In this document: piece after piece, positions 62,342-64,000 of the stretch
Layout of the letters: each line of letters opens with the position of its first letter
Numbering within the stretch: the first letter of the stretch is position 1
From: Perspicuibacillus lycopersici
GTDB taxonomy: Bacteria; Bacillota; Bacilli; Bacillales; Caldibacillaceae
DNA length: 64,000 bases
Reading direction: 5' to 3'
Assembly (NCBI RefSeq): GCF_025660475.1
Contig: NZ_JAOUSF010000003.1
Span: forward strand, 124,001-188,000
Translations under genes and position numbers: made by a program
The notes under the pieces: generated by a model
What the model saw: the letters and a program-made list of their open reading frames with translations, nothing else
The model's database searches: none
Told to the model about the DNA's origin: nothing

Positions 62342-64000
62342 TTAATCTTCTGGATCCTTTGAATTCGTACCCACTCGATTCGCTTCTAGTTTATTACATA
62401 AAGCATCAATTGTCATTAATTGTAATGGTGTTTTCGGTATTGATTGGAGAAAAGTTGTTCCATATTTACTTGTATATATCCGCTTATCAAAAATGATAAA
62501 ATTACCTGTATCTTCTTTCGAACGGATTAATCGGCCAAAGCCTTGTTTAAAGCGAATGACAGCTTCAGGTAAAGAAAATTCATAAAAAGCACTTTTTCCT
62601 TGTTCTTTTAACAATTGTACCTTCCCATGATGTACTGGTTCTTTCGGTGAGGTAAATGGGAGTCGAATCATAATGATTGCCGACAACGCATCCTTGCCAA
62701 TATCCATTCCTTCCCAAAACGTATAAGAGCCGAATAATATCGCCTTATCAAATCTGCCAAATTGTTTTCGTAGTCGTTGGGAGCTACCGCCAGAAATCCC
62801 TTGTGCTAGTAGCACATAATCCTCCAGTAACCCACTTTCTTTCACAAGATAATACGTATGTTTCAACATTTCATGTGAGGTAAATAAAATTAACATTCTA
62901 CCTTCGACCGCTTCAGCTATCGAGGTAATATAGCTACTAATTGTCGCAATAAATTCTTGCTCATCTACCTCTGAAATATTTGGTAAATCCTCCATCGCAT
63001 ACAAATTGACTTGATTTGTGTAAGAAAACGGTGCCTTATATTGATTATAATGGACGGGAAAATGATTCAATCCGAGTTGCTCCATAATGTAAGCAAATGA
63101 ATTTTTCACCGTTAATGTTGCTGACGTAAAAATGATGGATTTTTTCTCGGAATATAATGTTTCGGCTAATTGTTCGCCAACAAATAAAGGCTGACTATAA
63201 AGAACTAAGGATGGTAATGGTGATCGATCATCTGTTTCCATCCAAATGATAACATCCTGTTGATAAAAAACATCCTGATGGAAACGTTCCATTGTTTGAA
63301 AATCCAATAACAATAATAAGAAATCCTCGAGTATAATTTTTTCAGCTTCTGATAGTAGGGAATACATATTTGAAAGCTTTTCATAATAGTTTTCAAAGTC
63401 TTCATATAGTATGGTGAATGCATCATACAATCGCTCCCATGCATACGTAAGTCTGCTATTGTCTAAAAAGGAAATCGAAGTGGAGACCTTACCATAGGCA
63501 TTTTTTTGTCGTTTTTTTGAAAAAGACAGACAGAGCTGGAAAAATTCCTCACACATATTGGTGAAGCTTTCGATATGTTTATTTAATGTTGTCGCATTTG
63601 TTTGCATATGTATATTTTTATCAATTAATAAACGATATATTTTTCCTAACAGCTTCTGTTGTTCAACAGTACCTAATTGACCAAGCAAATACTTCATCTT
63701 CCGATAACTTATTTGATTTCCATAAAATTTGGTTGCATTTTTCTCAAAATGATGTGCCTCATCAATGATCACATAATCATAAGACGGTAAAAATCGTATA
63801 TTTCCAGTTACATCCGCTAACAAAAAATGATGGTTCGTAATAATTAAATTTGCATTTGCCGCACGATACATCGCTCTTTGATAAAATTCCATTTTTCCCC
63901 ACGGATTAATTTCTGTTTCATTTTCCACTGATGTCGATGATACTCGGTACCAAAAGTGAATTCCACCACTAGATAAATTTAATTCATCTACGTCACCAGT
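62342..64000 (-). CDS. dinG: DinG-family helicase/exonuclease, 5' part outside the window
   Basis: The C-terminal 552 residues of a DinG-type XPD-like helicase. The frame is open from the right edge, so an apparent GTG start at 63928 is internal. It has YVIIDEAHHFEKNATKFYG (DEAH box), ANLIITNHHFLLADV, SIIFTSATLTVKNSF (motif III), LFTSHEMLKHTYY, FGSYTFWEGMDIGKD (motif V) and VIRFKQGFGRLIRSKED (motif VI). Bacillus DinG also has an N-terminal DEDDh exonuclease, which would lie beyond the window. It belongs to the conserved dinG-tseB-aspB-asnS-dnaD order. Confidence 0.94.
   Translation of the reverse strand, partial: TGDVDELNLSSGGIHFWYRVSSTSVENETEINPWGKMEFYQRAMYRAANANLIITNHHFLLADVTGNIRFLPSYDYVIIDEAHHFEKNATKFYGNQISYRKMKYLLGQLGTVEQQKLLGKIYRLLIDKNIHMQTNATTLNKHIESFTNMCEEFFQLCLSFSKKRQKNAYGKVSTSISFLDNSRLTYAWERLYDAFTILYEDFENYYEKLSNMYSLLSEAEKIILEDFLLLLLDFQTMERFHQDVFYQQDVIIWMETDDRSPLPSLVLYSQPLFVGEQLAETLYSEKKSIIFTSATLTVKNSFAYIMEQLGLNHFPVHYNQYKAPFSYTNQVNLYAMEDLPNISEVDEQEFIATISSYITSIAEAVEGRMLILFTSHEMLKHTYYLVKESGLLEDYVLLAQGISGGSSQRLRKQFGRFDKAILFGSYTFWEGMDIGKDALSAIIMIRLPFTSPKEPVHHGKVQLLKEQGKSAFYEFSLPEAVIRFKQGFGRLIRSKEDTGNFIIFDKRIYTSKYGTTFLQSIPKTPLQLMTIDALCNKLEANRVGTNSKDPED

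Noticed and set aside
1-64000. CRISPR array, prophage, tRNA cluster or restriction/defence island
   Set aside because: No regularly spaced repeats, no phage structural or integrase genes, no tRNA folds and no defence gene cluster were seen; DynA, known to aid phage tolerance in B. subtilis, is a core gene in its normal place.

Overview
The window is a piece of core chromosome from a low-GC, endospore-forming member of the Bacillaceae, probably an Oceanobacillus/Virgibacillus-like relative of Bacillus. This rests on the B. subtilis-like gene order, AT-rich intergenic DNA, strong AGGAGG-type ribosome sites, many TTG/GTG starts, spore genes (cotD, sspL-like, sspM-like, yjcZ-type, yppG) and a class B RNase P RNA. 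Most genes lie on the minus strand.

Layout. 1-8500: end of a yozE-like gene and a sporulation-type beta-lysine operon, transcribed leftward as yodT-yodS-yodR-yodQ-gabT-ablB-kamA-yokU from a very good sigma-E-type promoter. 8500-14100: a small spore membrane protein, msrAB, a plus-strand rRNA methyltransferase and ypmQRS. 14200-20600: degV, an HMCES/YedK gene, dfrA, thyA, a secreted M34 (anthrax lethal factor/PPEP-type) metallopeptidase, ypjP, brxA and ypgR. 20600-31300: yfmR, an HD hydrolase, an unknown gene, fhs, mntR, cspD, two RNase H-like genes (ypeP, ypdQ), an EamA transporter, sspL and ypcP. 31300-39300: rhodanese, the double dynamin dynA, the bpsAB type III polyketide pair, an orphan cheX and a short-chain dehydrogenase. 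39300-45800: tiny ORFs, a mobile-like repeat, an M32 carboxypeptidase, a THUMP methyltransferase, rnpB, gpsB and cotD. 45900-64000: mrfBA, a spore-type Hsp20, yppG/E, sspM, yppC, recU-ponA, ypoC-nth-dnaD, asnS, aspB, tseB and a partial dinG.

Functionally the window mixes housekeeping (replication initiation, base excision, recombination, cell wall, folate/dTMP, tRNA charging, redox repair) with mother-cell sporulation genes. In the beta-lysine operon the added gabT suggests that lysine carbon runs through 4-acetamidobutyrate and GABA to succinic semialdehyde during sporulation.

I see no prophage, CRISPR array, restriction island or clearly new multi-gene defence system. The least ordinary structure is a gene-less repeat of about 260-280 bp in two inverted copies (40656-40915 and 56443-56724), with imperfect terminal inverted repeats and long (20 and 23 bp) flanking direct repeats. 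A degenerate copy of its core lies at 8637-8758. Other points of interest are the M34 peptidase, several conserved-looking micro-ORFs, and three promoters of sigma-K type in front of spore genes.
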